From NCBI RefSeq assembly GCF_000516985.1, contig NW_006917093.1, positions 2,232,001 to 2,296,000 on the forward strand: a DNA stretch of 64,000 nt, in the 5' to 3' direction. Position 1 is the stretch's first letter, and each line of letters opens with the position of its first letter. Of this stretch, positions 46,017-59,672 are shown piece after piece. The DNA is from Pestalotiopsis fici W106-1 (Eukaryota; Ascomycota; Sordariomycetes; Amphisphaeriales; Sporocadaceae). The notes beneath the pieces were generated by a model that was given only the letters and a program-made list of their open reading frames with translations, did not search any database and was not told the origin of the DNA. The position numbers were made by a program, and so were the translations under genes.

Positions 46017-49000
46017 TCAGAGGAAACCCATGCTACCCCTGAAGCTTCCGATGCCAAGGCCACCAAGGCCATCGACCGTCTTCTTTACTTCTCTGACTTC
46101 CCTCAGCAGCTCCTGAGGTGGCAGTCCACCTTCGTTTTGGCTACGCGGTGGGTTCTGGGCAAAAGCCTCACACTCGGCAATCAACTCGCTCACCCAAGGT
46201 TCCAGGGCACGGTCAGATCGGCCCGCCCGCGCCAGCTGCCTAGCCCAGTCATGGACAGCATATGCTATCCACTCTACAACCCTGAGGCGTCCTGCGCCAC
46301 GGAAAGGCACATCTTGGCCTTCAAACATGGTTTCCAGGATCCGGACGAGCAAGTCATGGCTGACGCCAAGCTGGAGAAACAGAATCACCGGCCAGTTCTG
46401 ATCGGCACCAATCCTGTTATCTTGGGCATGCTCGATAGCATATCGGCATATCTCCGGAAGCAACGTTGTCACGGGGAAGATGAAACTATCGTTGGAAGCC
46501 CGATGGCATACCTCTTGTATTACACCAATGAGCTTCTCGTATGATTGAGGCGGTGCTTCTTCGTTGTTTCTGTTGGGGCTGCTCTCGTATTGTTCCCAAT
46601 CCTGCTCGTTTTCTTCGTGAACCTGGTTGATGAGGTTGATCCAAGTTTGGGCAATAGTTGTTGGGTTGCGGAAATCAGCTGCGTGGTAGATGAGCAGGCA
46701 CAAGTCGTAATACCCAGCTTGATCGGCAAAGTTGTTGAAGAGCTGTCATTTTACGTCAGCACTTGGCACTAATATCGGCGCGCAGCATCACGATGGAGAC
46801 AGAATCCATAATAACTCACCTCTGTAAGACCTTGAATTTGACCATCCAAGGTTCGCTCGATCTCGGGGCGTCGCTCCTCGGGGATCCGCGCGTCAGCTCT
46901 GAGGCGTTCCAGTAAATCATCCTGAATGTGAGCAACCTCCAACAACTCGGTCACCTCGTGGTTCAGGAGTTGAAGTTCTTGTCGACCAACGCCGTTCGTC
47001 ATTACACTGACATTGGTCTTTGCACGTGAAAGGAGCTGCAGTCTCTCTTTGATGGAGATGTCGAATTCAGACTTTGCCAAATCCGCTTGCACCTTGGCGG
47101 CTTGGTAGTACAGGTTACGCATTGTATAGTAGCGGCATAGCAGATCAGCGTGAACCAGATCTGAAGCTGCCAGAGTCTCGAGGAACTCAATGACGTGTGA
47201 GGACTCGATTCTAAGGAGACGATCTGTCCATCCCTGCTGAACGTACCATTCGTAAAGGTCGTTGTGAAAGACTTCATCGTTGGACGAGTTGACGACCTCA
47301 TATGCTTCGTTTCGTTTGATAGCAATCGAAGTAAGTCTGCCATCAATCATCTCAGGTTCTTTACTCGAGGCAGCATCTAGACTCTGCAGGATCTGGTGGA
47401 TGAGGTTATAGCAACGCTTCCGCTCTTCGAACTGGGCCGTTCTCGGGTCGTTGGCAGGCTTTCCCTCCTTGAACCAGGCTTGAGCTGCATTACCTCGGTC
47501 CTTTTCTTGAGCGACTGTTAAACACAGCTGAATGGCGCCAGCGTAATATCTCATTCCTAGATACTGTTCGACAGCCGACTCCAGGTTGGTCTGAGTAAGA
47601 CTACCGGCCACCCGTTGGAAAAGCTTGAGACTTTCACCGAGCAGTGCACGAGCAGTATTGGGGTTTTGCGTTGGGTCGGATGCTCGCTTGACCTGCTCTT
47701 GCGCCCTGAAAATCACCACGTCATCTGGGCTACAGAAGCTGCCACATCGTCTTCGGAGAGCATCTGCAACGGTTTCGACATTGGAACCGCTTTCGATATT
47801 GCGATTAACAATGGCTTTTACGAGGAGCTTTGCGAGTTCCTTGCCAGATTCTTGTGCAAACAGGCGCTCATATGTCAAGTCCCTAAGCTGCTGCTTGGAC
47901 GTGTCGTCAAGTCGGGTATAAATGTCGGCTACACGCTCATCAAAAAGCATCTGCACGAACGAGATACCCTCGGAGATACCGCTCATTAATACAAGCAGTG
48001 CATGCATTGCTTGGTGTTCGCCCTGGAAGGCAATTTGTTCCTGCTTGTTGCCTGCTCTGTGGATATCGGCAGGTCCGGATAGGCCATGGATGAAGCTCTT
48101 GTTTGCTTCGAGGAATGCCTTTAGCCGCTCCAGTTGCTCTTGGATCGTGCGAAGTCTACCCAGGGCAATTGTCGAGTCAACCACCAGGCCATTCACAGCA
48201 TCAGTGCCAATAGCAATGACGCGAGCGTTCCATACAGATCTGACAAGTCGACCGAGATACAGAGACAAGGCACCATGACGCGACGATGGCTTGACGCTCT
48301 CCACGGTCGGTTGTTGGCCATCTTGCTCGGGTAATGTAGGGTTGCCTCCATTGTTGACAAATACCGAGCGTGCGCGATCCTCGGTTGTCTGGTCCACGGC
48401 GCCGCGGCCTCCGCCAGTCTGTTGGTCACCTCCTTGGCCGCAAGCGACAGCAAGTGCAGCAGTTACCGTCTCAACACGTCCATACGAGTTCACAAAGGTG
48501 TTGTAAACATCGTTCAGCCCGTCTTCTCCGGCGGCATTCCTTATGGCAGCAGCGAACATGTCTACCAATCTTCTTCGTCGAATGATATGGACGCCGGTAT
48601 TGGTAAGCACGGCGATCTCGCAGCTCGGCTCATCAAACTGAACAGCTAACTCGTTTCCAAATCCCAGCGGCGAAGAAGTAGCAGCAAATGGTTTTGAGAT
48701 TATGCCAATAGCTTCGGGCTTGCCACCAATGTCGAGCCACTGACTATGCTCGTAGAAGCGAAGACCTTGGTGCACGCTGTTCTTGATACGGCCGGTATCG
48801 GGCGCTGATGCAAAGAGCACTTCCCTAGGTCCGCCGTCTTTATTGATAGAGGCAAGAAAGTACCCTGGAGCGAAGCGTGCGCCTGAATTCGTTATGGTCA
48901 AGGAATTTGATTGTGTGTCAAAGTCTCCTGGAACACCAAACGCATCCCGGCCCTGGCGTTGCAATCGTGACGAGTTTGACGGCGGAAATTTGATGGAATG

Positions 49001-50398
49001 CAGCTGCATGCTTTGGGGCACTTGGTTTGGAGAAGTCACATAGTACGATGCACCAGCAGCACTCATGAAAAGGCGGCAGCCAGTGTTGGTGACGGCTATC
49101 AGATGCACCTTTGCATCCTCATTCGCCGTAACAGGACATATCGAGACAATGTTGGTTTGGTCGTTCAACAAGGGTGTACTTCCGCTGAGAGAATGCATAA
49201 TATCGCGCAGACAGTCGTGCTTGGTCTTTTCGATCACCTTGGTAAGCTTGTCAGGTCCTTCCATGTGGTAGGTCCGGATAGTGGATATGTTCGAAAGAGT
49301 ATATAGCAGGTTCCTCGTATTGTCAATGACGATGTCGACAATGAACTCTGTGGTTTTGCTGCCCCAGAGAAGGGCTTGTGGTCCTTTTGCAAGTGGTACG
49401 ACTGAAGACCAGCCAGTGGCTGAGTGGTTGATCTTGCCGGTGCGATTGGAAAACCATTTCTCCTCCTGCTGATAGTATAGCTCATAGATATCACTATCGG
49501 TGGAGCCGGCGAAGAAGATTCTTCCATTTGCCGCACCGGCAATGACGTGACACTCGGTGCCTCTGAGAGTGAATTGCATTCTGGTCTGATACAGGGTGAC
49601 CGTTGTTGCGCCATTGGCAGCAGACTGGGCAGCGACACCGAGCAAGAACATGTCTGCCGAGGTTGAAATCACCAGCATATAATTGATTTCTTTAACGAAA
49701 ACGCCAGGCTTTGGAGCTACGAGCTTGACTCCCGTAATGCTGTGCTCGTTGTCCTCATATCCAATAAGCTCGGGGTTCGGGTGGGTGTAGTCCCAAAGGT
49801 ATAAACAATTGTCGACAGTGACCCAGGCATGGTTGAGTTCAGCAAACAAGCCCATGCTCGTCGAGACTTCTGCTCTCTCATATTGCTCAAACACTCTATC
49901 GGGAAGCGTGTACACTTGCGTAACCTTGTAGGGGGCGAAAGCAGGATCAGTTGTTCGGTTGTAGTCGGAGGACATCTCTGGGAGCACATCTTGTTAGCAC
50001 TTGGCCATGACAGGAGGGAGCGTTGCATTCATTCACTCACGTTTACAATATTGTTCCAACTCTGGGTACTGCCTGTCTGCAGCGAGCGAGCCATTCACAT
50101 AGCTAGCAGCCTTGGTCAAGGGCGGCTGAGGGGGCACGGCAGCCACTGTCGCCAGAGCTTGGCCTGCTCCTGCCACGGGCTGGCCCAATGGCTGCAGTGC
50201 CTGCTGAGGTGCCGTAGGCGCATCGAATCCCGAGTCACCAAAGCCAGTCACCGGACCGGCAGTGGGATGGTTCGAGGCATCGTCAAACAAGCGGCGGCGC
50301 AAGGGATCTTGGTTCGCACCGAACCTCGAGGCAACAGCCGGTGTGTGCATGAAGGCGCCGGGGACAGGGCGCATCGGCGTGGCCTGGGGGTAAGCCAT
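46017..50398 (-). CDS. NUP170: nucleoporin Nup170/Nup155
   Basis: Exons 50398-50041, 49977-46820 and 46742-46017 give 1413 residues, the usual size of the fungal protein. Introns are 63 and 76 nt with donors GTGAGT. Exon 1 codes for a disordered Pro/Ala-rich N-terminus starting MAYPQATPMRP. Exon 2 begins the beta-propeller; DYTHPNPELIGYEDNEHSI and VKLVAPKPGVF are characteristic of Nup155/Nup170. The remainder is an alpha-helical solenoid, ending in exon 3 with FADQAGYYDLCLLIYHAADF. The protein is a scaffold subunit of the inner ring of the nuclear pore complex, binding Nup53/Nup59 and Nic96/Nup188-type partners and touching the pore membrane. A second in-phase acceptor (AAG, 12 nt upstream) exists for intron 1; I chose CAG because it gives YCKQMSSDYN, closer to relatives. 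Confidence 0.95.
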
Positions 50399-51270
50399 TG
50401 CGGTTGGATGGCGATGTATGTCGTGGCTGCGTGTCTCAATGGCCTCGATTGGCACGGCAGCTCAGCAAAGGGCTTTAAAAGGGAATGTTGAAAGCGCCCA
50501 GTGATGCGGCCCAGGCACCGAAAATTGGTGGATTACCGGGGCATCCAAAGAATGATTCGATCGAAGCAAGTCGCAGGCGGCAGAAAAGAATGGTGCGCGT
50601 TGGGATCGAGAAGCTGCGCAACGGTCGTCGGGTCGAAGAATTAACTCGGTCCCTCTATGCGCGTCGTAGAAGGCGGATGGTGTTGTTTCGTCTCACTACG
50701 ATTTCGAGCTATGGAGCGAGCTCGAGCCCGGTGTTGATATGGGAGAGGCTGGAAATTTTTGGGAAGCTTGGACGCGACTTTCCGCCTTGTCGTTAGGTCC
50801 AAATCTGCAGAGCAAAAATGGGAGCTAGAGCTCAGGTAGAGGCTAGAGCTGTTGGCCTTGCTGCTTGCTGTACGCGTGCGTGCAGTCCAATTGCACTAAA
50901 CCTAATTCGGCTTTATTTAGGTAGGTGTTGGTAGACAATTGATGCAGACTGGTGCTGGAACTTCGAGCTTTGCTGCACGTATTATATGATCAAAGACTTG
51001 TTTATCATGCAGTTGCTTAGTTATTGATCAGTCACATGCACTGATCATTGTTTCATTCCAACATCATGTTATGGGCATGACACTTATGTTTGTCTATTAA
51101 ATGTAAGAGAGCTATCCCAAGTGTTCGACAGAATCTATCGATCATCTCGTTCTGCTCTAACCAGTAACTGAAATTATATTCTCCAAGATATAGAAAATTT
51201 CAGCATATTTTCATTCGTAGCCCCTATCGAAGCTCTCCAACGACAATCATTTTGACTCTAACACAACCTT
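50399..51270. other. intergenic spacer
   Basis: Nup170 promoter and 3' region of the ketoreductase gene. A 103-codon plus-strand frame at 50485 is Arg-rich and unsupported. Confidence 0.5.
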
Positions 51271-52336
51271 TTACTGCTTCTTGGCCTCGCGAGCAGCCTT
51301 GCGCAGGGCTCTGTTGCGGATGTCAATGTGCGTTGACACATTGTAAGATCGCAGCAACCTGTTGCCAACTCCCAGAAAGGTCTCGACCGCCCATCCCATC
51401 ACAGCATGACTCCACCAAGGGGTATAAGTGTCCGGCATGAATTGCCAACCACCTCTACCAATCTTGCCCAGAGCAGCCTTGACAAAAGGTCTGGGGCTAG
51501 GGACGATCAGGTTCGGGCGGCGGATCTTGGACATGGCGGTTGTGACCAGGTGCGACAGGCAGAGCTGAACATCAATGTTGCTTGGCTTCAGCTCGGCAGC
51601 CAGTGCTGACGACCAGTGCTGGAGGAACGCCTTGGAGCCTGAGTAGGTGGCGAGATAAGGGATGGGAGCCCAGCCGCCAAAGGAGCCCATGGTCAGGATG
51701 AGGCCCTTCTTGCGAGACTGCATACCAGGTGCCACAGCTTGGGTGACCTTCAGAGTTCCCAAGCAGTTAATAGTCACAATATCCTGCATTTCCTTCTTCT
51801 CGGTGAGAAGGAACGGAACTGGGATGCTGTGGGACTGTCCAACGTTGTTGATGAGAATGCCCACGTCCAAGCCATCGATCAACTGTTTCAGAGCCTCATA
51901 GTCCTCGTCTCTGTCGGCGCTGAAATCCATAGCTAGAATCTTTGTCTGCAGGCCGCTGTGCTTGGACTCGAGCTCCTTGGCAATCGCCTCAAGCTTGGAC
52001 TGGGTACGGGAAACGAGGACGAGGTTGAAGCCTTTGGCGGCTAGTTGTGTCGCATACTCTTTACCGAGGCCATCAGAGGCACCAGTGACAACAGCCCATG
52101 TGCCCTTCTTGCCATACTTGCGGAGCTATGGAGGATGTTAGCATCGTTTCTTTAGACATGGCGCAGCTCAAAGCGGGTGGATAGTTGCGTACGTTGGTGC
52201 CGCTCAGGACAAAGACATTGAGCACAAATCGCAAGTATGCAAAGACATGGCTGCCCAAGTATAGAGCACCAACTCCGGCAAGGGCCAATTGGACTGACTG
52301 TGGCACATTGGCCACAATCTCGTTGAAGTTGGACAT
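51271..52336 (-). CDS. IFA38: very-long-chain 3-oxoacyl-CoA reductase
   Basis: Exons 52336-52193 and 52125-51271 give 332 residues over a 67-nt intron with donor GTACGC and acceptor ATAG. Residues 10-45 form an N-terminal membrane helix. The short-chain dehydrogenase core has the nucleotide-binding VTGASDGLG (62-69), the NNVG motif (141-144), catalytic Ser196 in MGSFGG and YSGSK (Tyr209, Lys213). The tail AREAKKQ is lysine-rich like an ER-retrieval signal. This is the Ifa38/KAR family: reduction of 3-ketoacyl-CoA with NADPH in the ER elongase cycle, needed for C20-C26 fatty acids, ceramides and sphingolipids. It shares a 388-bp divergent promoter with ERG28. Confidence 0.92.
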
Positions 52337-52724
52337 GTTGTTAAGCTTCAAAGACTGAGCCGGCTTGTTGTCGTCGTTGGCCGAGTTGTTTTGGTAGCTG
52401 GGCAAGCCAAAACGGTAGGAAATTGAGTCGGAAGCTGGACCCAAAAAGTTGAGGGTGGAGAGCTAGCTTAAGGTGTGGTGGTGGTGGTGGGTGGTGTGGT
52501 CGACCCCTGAGCAGCAGGGGTAAGCTTAAAGTGCCGACCCTGCCGCCAGACCGAAGACGCGCGCAAAGGGTCGTCAATTGCCTGTGAGACCACTACCCAG
52601 ACTTGATTTGATCAGACCATCACCGACAACTCTGCCGAGCTATTGGAGTTGCTTCCATTCGTCTCAAACCAACGCAAGATCTTCTGACCTTCTGTCGACG
52701 CTTTACAGCCCAATTGAATCAAAA
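52337..52724. promoter_or_regulatory. shared divergent promoter of ketoreductase and ERG28
   Basis: The start codons of two ER lipid-biosynthesis genes stand 388 bp apart on opposite strands. The region has a GGT/GTGG-rich tract at about 52473-52501 and CCCCTGAGCAGCAGGGG, a near-perfect 17-bp inverted repeat, just beyond it (about 52504-52520). That palindrome could be a factor-binding site. TATA-like sequence is not obvious. Confidence 0.5.
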
Positions 52725-53311
52725 ATGGACGCGCTGAAGGATTACCTGCCAAATGGTGAAGGTTACCTGCCATGGTACATGTTTGGCGTAAGCATTCTTT
52801 CTGCCTCGCTTCTAATCCGAGTACTCCATAACTAATAGTTTCTGCTCAGCTCTCGGTGATTGCAGTAGGAAATTCTCTGCAGAATTATCTCACCCTGCAC
52901 TACTCGAGGCGCTTGTACAACGGCCAGTTCATCGCCAACCCGTCCCTCGCTCCGCGAACCTCTACTTTCAACCCCGACGATGCCACCAACAAGCTCGTCC
53001 CTGCGACGTCCGTCAATCTGAAGCCCGGCAGTACGACCGTCGACCAGGTTACACCATTGGCAGCCCGCCTTTTTGCCACCTATACCCTGATTTCAGCGAT
53101 TGTGAGGATATATGCCAGTTTCCACCTGGACAAGGAGCCCGTATATATGATGGCTATGTGGACATATCTGGTGGCACTTGGACACTTTGTTAGTGAGGGC
53201 TTTGTGTTCAAGACTTTCCGCATCACCGGACCACAGCTGTTCCCTCTGGTACTCGCGTCCGTAGGAACAACCTGGATGATCATGCAGAAGGACTTTTATG
53301 TTCAGGCATAA
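52725..53311 (+). CDS. ERG28: ergosterol biosynthesis scaffold protein Erg28
   Basis: Exons 52725-52787 and 52850-53311 over a 62-nt intron (donor GTAAGC, acceptor CTCAG) give 174 residues. The ATG at 52725 starts MDALKDYLPNGEGYLPWYM, typical of fungal Erg28. Four hydrophobic stretches fit its ER membrane topology: FGLSVIAVGNSLQNYL, ARLFATYTLISAIVRIYA, MAMWTYLVALGHFVSEGFVF and LFPLVLASVGTTWMIM. The insertion between helices 1 and 2 (PSLAPRTSTFNPDDATNK) makes it slightly longer than the yeast protein. Erg28 tethers the C-4 demethylation enzymes (Erg25, Erg26, Erg27) in the ER. The neighbouring ketoreductase is also an ER lipid enzyme. Confidence 0.93.
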
Positions 53312-54306
53312 TGTCAACGTCGATTAGAACGGGACACTAGTTGCACAAAGCTATTGTAATTGTAAAAAATAAGATAACTTTATAATTCTAATCAAGCAAT
53401 CAAGTCATTCTGGCATCGATATGGTATACAGAAATAAGGATGTTCATGTTCATCGTTATGGTTTCAAACTCTAAACTGGTACTACCGTTAATCACAGGTT
53501 TCTTCTTATTCCGCTGCAACATGGTGCTTCTGGCCACTGTTGCCAGTCTAGTTATAAGTTGTTTCTGGGGTGATAACAGATATATCAACATTTGAAATAA
53601 CAATTAAAATTACAACATTGTAGCTTTTCATTGCTTAAGTGATAACCACTCTCTTTATTAAAAATACCACAAGATGTACAAGAACTAATTAATACTAAAG
53701 GCTTTCATTACAGAGACATACCTGGTTCACATGTCTCGAAAGCGTGCTATAGATTGTTTTGATTGCGTTCTACATGATGATTCAGCCTTTCTTGTATTAA
53801 TATCGCACTCTGCCCAGCACGCTATGTGAGAACAATTATTGCAGTCCATTATGCCTTTTTCACCAAGATCAACCATGGCCATAAGTTCAGTCTCAGTGTT
53901 ACGCTGGAGTTGTCCATGTGACAAGGTGTCTTGTTCTGTGAGCATGAGTTTCAACGGGAATATTAAAACTAGATCCCACTTTGTTCTCGACTGAAAGCCC
54001 TGCTCCAACTCCGTGCCATCTTGACTGTAGGCTCACCTTTATAAACGGAATCTTACTCGCTCTAGTCCCGCTAAAACATTTCCTTAGTCGTTCGCCGACA
54101 CTATTCCCAACAACCCGTCCGTGATAAACGCATCAGTCCTCCACCAACTTCGTTCATCGTCGCCGGCATCATGCCCCCCCTCATCGTCGGCATCTCCTGG
54201 CAATATCACCCATGCCATGGACCCGCGTCTGCTCCGTTTCAGAGACCTAATAGACCGTTTTAAACGGACCTACTTCCAACCAAAAAGAAATCCAGTACAC
54301 ACTTAC
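53312..54306. other. intergenic spacer
   Basis: AT-rich region downstream of ERG28. Nothing supportable before the tRNA-like gene. Confidence 0.5.
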
Positions 54307-54448
54307 GGTTGAGTGGTGTAGTGGTAACACGCTGAGGTATAATACTTGTATTACTAGAAGGGCGGTTCCTTGGATCTATCTCGGGGGCTTATCTTGTAGG
54401 AATATTTGTACGATCTCAGAACCGGAGGTTCAAACCCTCCCTCGACCA
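54307..54448 (+). tRNA. tRNA-like gene with a long insertion in the anticodon loop
   Basis: The cloverleaf closes well except for the loop. Acceptor stem: GGTTGAG with CTCGACC (one T-G pair), A discriminator. D arm: GTGT-AGTGGTA-ACAC, with A box TGGTGTAGTGG. Anticodon stem: CTGAG (54332-54336) with CTCAG (54415-54419). A 4-nt variable loop follows, then T arm GGAGG-TTCAAAC-CCTCC. Nine T follow the discriminator. The 78 nt inside the anticodon stem imply an intron of about 71 nt, long for a tRNA. With the usual splice position (after 37) the loop begins GTATAA, giving anticodon ATA, not a normal decoder. A hairpin TAATAC-TT-GTATTA lies at the intron start. The isotype is therefore left open. 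Confidence 0.55.
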
Positions 54449-54449
54449 C

Positions 54450-54458
54450 TTTTTTTTT
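54450..54458 (+). terminator. Pol III terminator, nine T
   Basis: A nine-T run starting 2 nt after the discriminator base of the tRNA-like gene, a strong RNA polymerase III stop signal. Confidence 0.7.
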
Positions 54459-55131
54459 CTATTTTCTTTTTCTTTTTTGGTGGCTTCTTTTGTGTTTTCT
54501 TCCCTTATTCTCCTTCTCAATTTTGTTTGCCCATGTGAATGCTGCAATTCCAAATAGACACTGTAAAATATAAGCAAAGAAAAACTTTTATTCTTCTATT
54601 TAATTTTACGACTGAATTAGTACAGACAATATCGTGATCTTGGCCATACGCAGTGGAAGGCAACAGGAAATTACGTCGATTTTTTTTTTTTGACTCGTGG
54701 CCGCAAGAGTTGGATTCGCACATCATGGTGATACTGCTTGCTCCATTCGTGCTATTTCTGCCACGCAATACGATGATTGTATGGTTTACAAACGACTAGA
54801 AACCATGCTGTAAACGTGATACTGGTGCAAACAGACCATACCACTGGCAAGAGGGATAACAGGGTCAAGTCTACCGACAGGAGAGATGCCTTTGTGTGCC
54901 AAGCTGTTCCCAGCTTCGAGCAGAGGTTCTTGGGCTAAGAATAACAGAACCTAGGTCATTGTACGGCGCCTAGAATTGGAGGCTTTTCATGATACATATT
55001 TTAGGGCCTGTCAGAGGAGGCACTCCCAATGCTTTAAAGTTGCATTGAATGCTAATATCTATATATTCTCTTTGCCGATACTCCTCGCTTTTACACCCAC
55101 CAAGTACAACAATCATATACAAGATGCTTAT
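54459..55131. other. intergenic spacer
   Basis: AT-rich 3' region of the galactose-1-phosphate uridylyltransferase gene. No gene seen. Confidence 0.5.
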
Positions 55132-58106
<2,975 letters not shown>

Positions 58107-59135
58107 TCATTGCTCGACAGTGAGCATAATTAGAACCCTCAATTCGGGGATTTTGTCAAAATGCTTTAGCCTGGCATCTGGCTGGTCAGGATAAGTTTCG
58201 CGCGCAAACCTATCACCAGGGAAATGATCTTCCACGTAAAAGATACCCGAATCAGGGATCCGTGATAACCATCTATAGCGGAAATATTCCCGCAGACCAT
58301 TCCATTTAGAGGAATGGGAACCGGGACCATAGACAATTTCCATGTCGTCGAGAGAATCAATCTCGTCCCTCAATGTGGTCAGAAGCTGAGGTTGGTCAAA
58401 GAGTATTTTCTCGACAGTCTTTATCCCAAGTGGTCCACTGATGTTGATTGTTCGAGGTATTTGATAATCTGATAGCTGTCGCCAAACATTATGCTCCAAC
58501 GGCAGAGTTCCTTTGATAAAAGACACGGATTCCACCAGTCCTTGAAAATCACCCCTGTTCCAGTAGGTCGTGCAGAAAGCCCAGGGGTTCTCCAGAAGCG
58601 TCCAAAGAGTGTTGTGGCTCATCTTGTTGATAGGTAACATCCACCTCTTAAACGGACCCATACAACTATTCATGGCATTTAAGTGGTGAAATGGGAGGTT
58701 CTCGATAGCCCGGGAAGTGAAATATACACCGTCCTGAGAAGGATCAAAACATGCCCAGACCGGCGAAGCACAGCCAGCGATATACTGTAGGTTATGCGAT
58801 GGCGGACTGCACCATTTAGCCATGGCCTGCTGATCACGCTCTAATTCGACAGTTCGTGCCTCGCGACATGCATATGAGGGAATATGTTCTGATACCGACT
58901 TGACCGAGACCTTTGCAAGGGGTACCATCGGTTTCGCTCCCGGTTGACTTCTTTTCGAGACCGGATTGATGACAGTTTCGGCAAGTTCCACTGGTTTGTC
59001 TACTATAAGAATCCTGGGTCTACGTCTGTGAGAGAACCTCCATATCGCCAGCCGTATCTCTGTTGGAAGTTCGCTGAAACGTGGAAACCCCGCTGGAAGG
59101 GCAGGACCGTCTTGACGCGCACCACTAGACGACAT
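58107..59135 (-). CDS. 2EXR-domain protein
   Basis: An intronless frame of 342 residues from the ATG at 59135. The N-terminal FPRFSELPTEIRLAIWRFS is the hallmark of the 2EXR domain, a fungal module of unknown function resembling an F-box in its LPxEIRxxIW core. The middle has YACREARTVELE, the usual second conserved element, and later VYFTSRAIENLPF. No other domain is present. The gene shares a 537-bp divergent promoter region with ADA2. Its function is unknown. Confidence 0.85.
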   Translation of the reverse strand: MSSSGARQDGPALPAGFPRFSELPTEIRLAIWRFSHRRRPRILIVDKPVELAETVINPVSKRSQPGAKPMVPLAKVSVKSVSEHIPSYACREARTVELERDQQAMAKWCSPPSHNLQYIAGCASPVWACFDPSQDGVYFTSRAIENLPFHHLNAMNSCMGPFKRWMLPINKMSHNTLWTLLENPWAFCTTYWNRGDFQGLVESVSFIKGTLPLEHNVWRQLSDYQIPRTINISGPLGIKTVEKILFDQPQLLTTLRDEIDSLDDMEIVYGPGSHSSKWNGLREYFRYRWLSRIPDSGIFYVEDHFPGDRFARETYPDQPDARLKHFDKIPELRVLIMLTVEQ

Positions 59136-59672
59136 AATTTAGGCATGTGCTTAACATCTAGAGTCATATAGAATATGACGTCGCAACCGAGGGACCACCA
59201 ATGTTGCTGTCAAAAAGAATAATGGTACGTAGAGCGATTGACGAGGCGACGACTATCAAATGTGTTCACAGTCATGCAACAATACTACAACAAAAAGTCA
59301 CGTGAGTCAGATCGACGGAAGTGCTGACTCAGCTCGAGGTGTCAATTGGCTTTGGAGCCTGGACCTCCTCCTCCACCAAGCTTGACTAGCGCGCCAGCTC
59401 CGTATTCCCGCCCCGTATCGCGCGACCGCGATCGCCAACCGTCCCCCTGGCAGCATCCGACATTTGACGACGTCAGTCCATCAAAACATTCAATTCAAAG
59501 AGTGAAATCGATCAGACAGGGCGCGTTCTCCGGTTCCGTTGCTTAAGCGCCATCACCCAGACCTCATCGCGCACGGTCCGACTCTGAATTTGGACCATAT
59601 TCTCTGGTCAGCTCTTTCTCAACTACGTCGCCCGCCACCTGTGGCCTCTAGTATTACGTTACACATGCGCAA
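59136..59672. promoter_or_regulatory. divergent promoter region, 2EXR gene and ADA2
   Basis: 537 bp between divergently transcribed start codons. Pyrimidine-rich stretches occur before both genes; no distinct TATA box or repeat was recognised. Confidence 0.4.

Noticed and set aside
45747..46544. 265-codon plus-strand open frame
   Set aside because: Mostly antisense to Nup170 exon 3, whose coding sense is clear; the sequence looks like a reverse-strand shadow.
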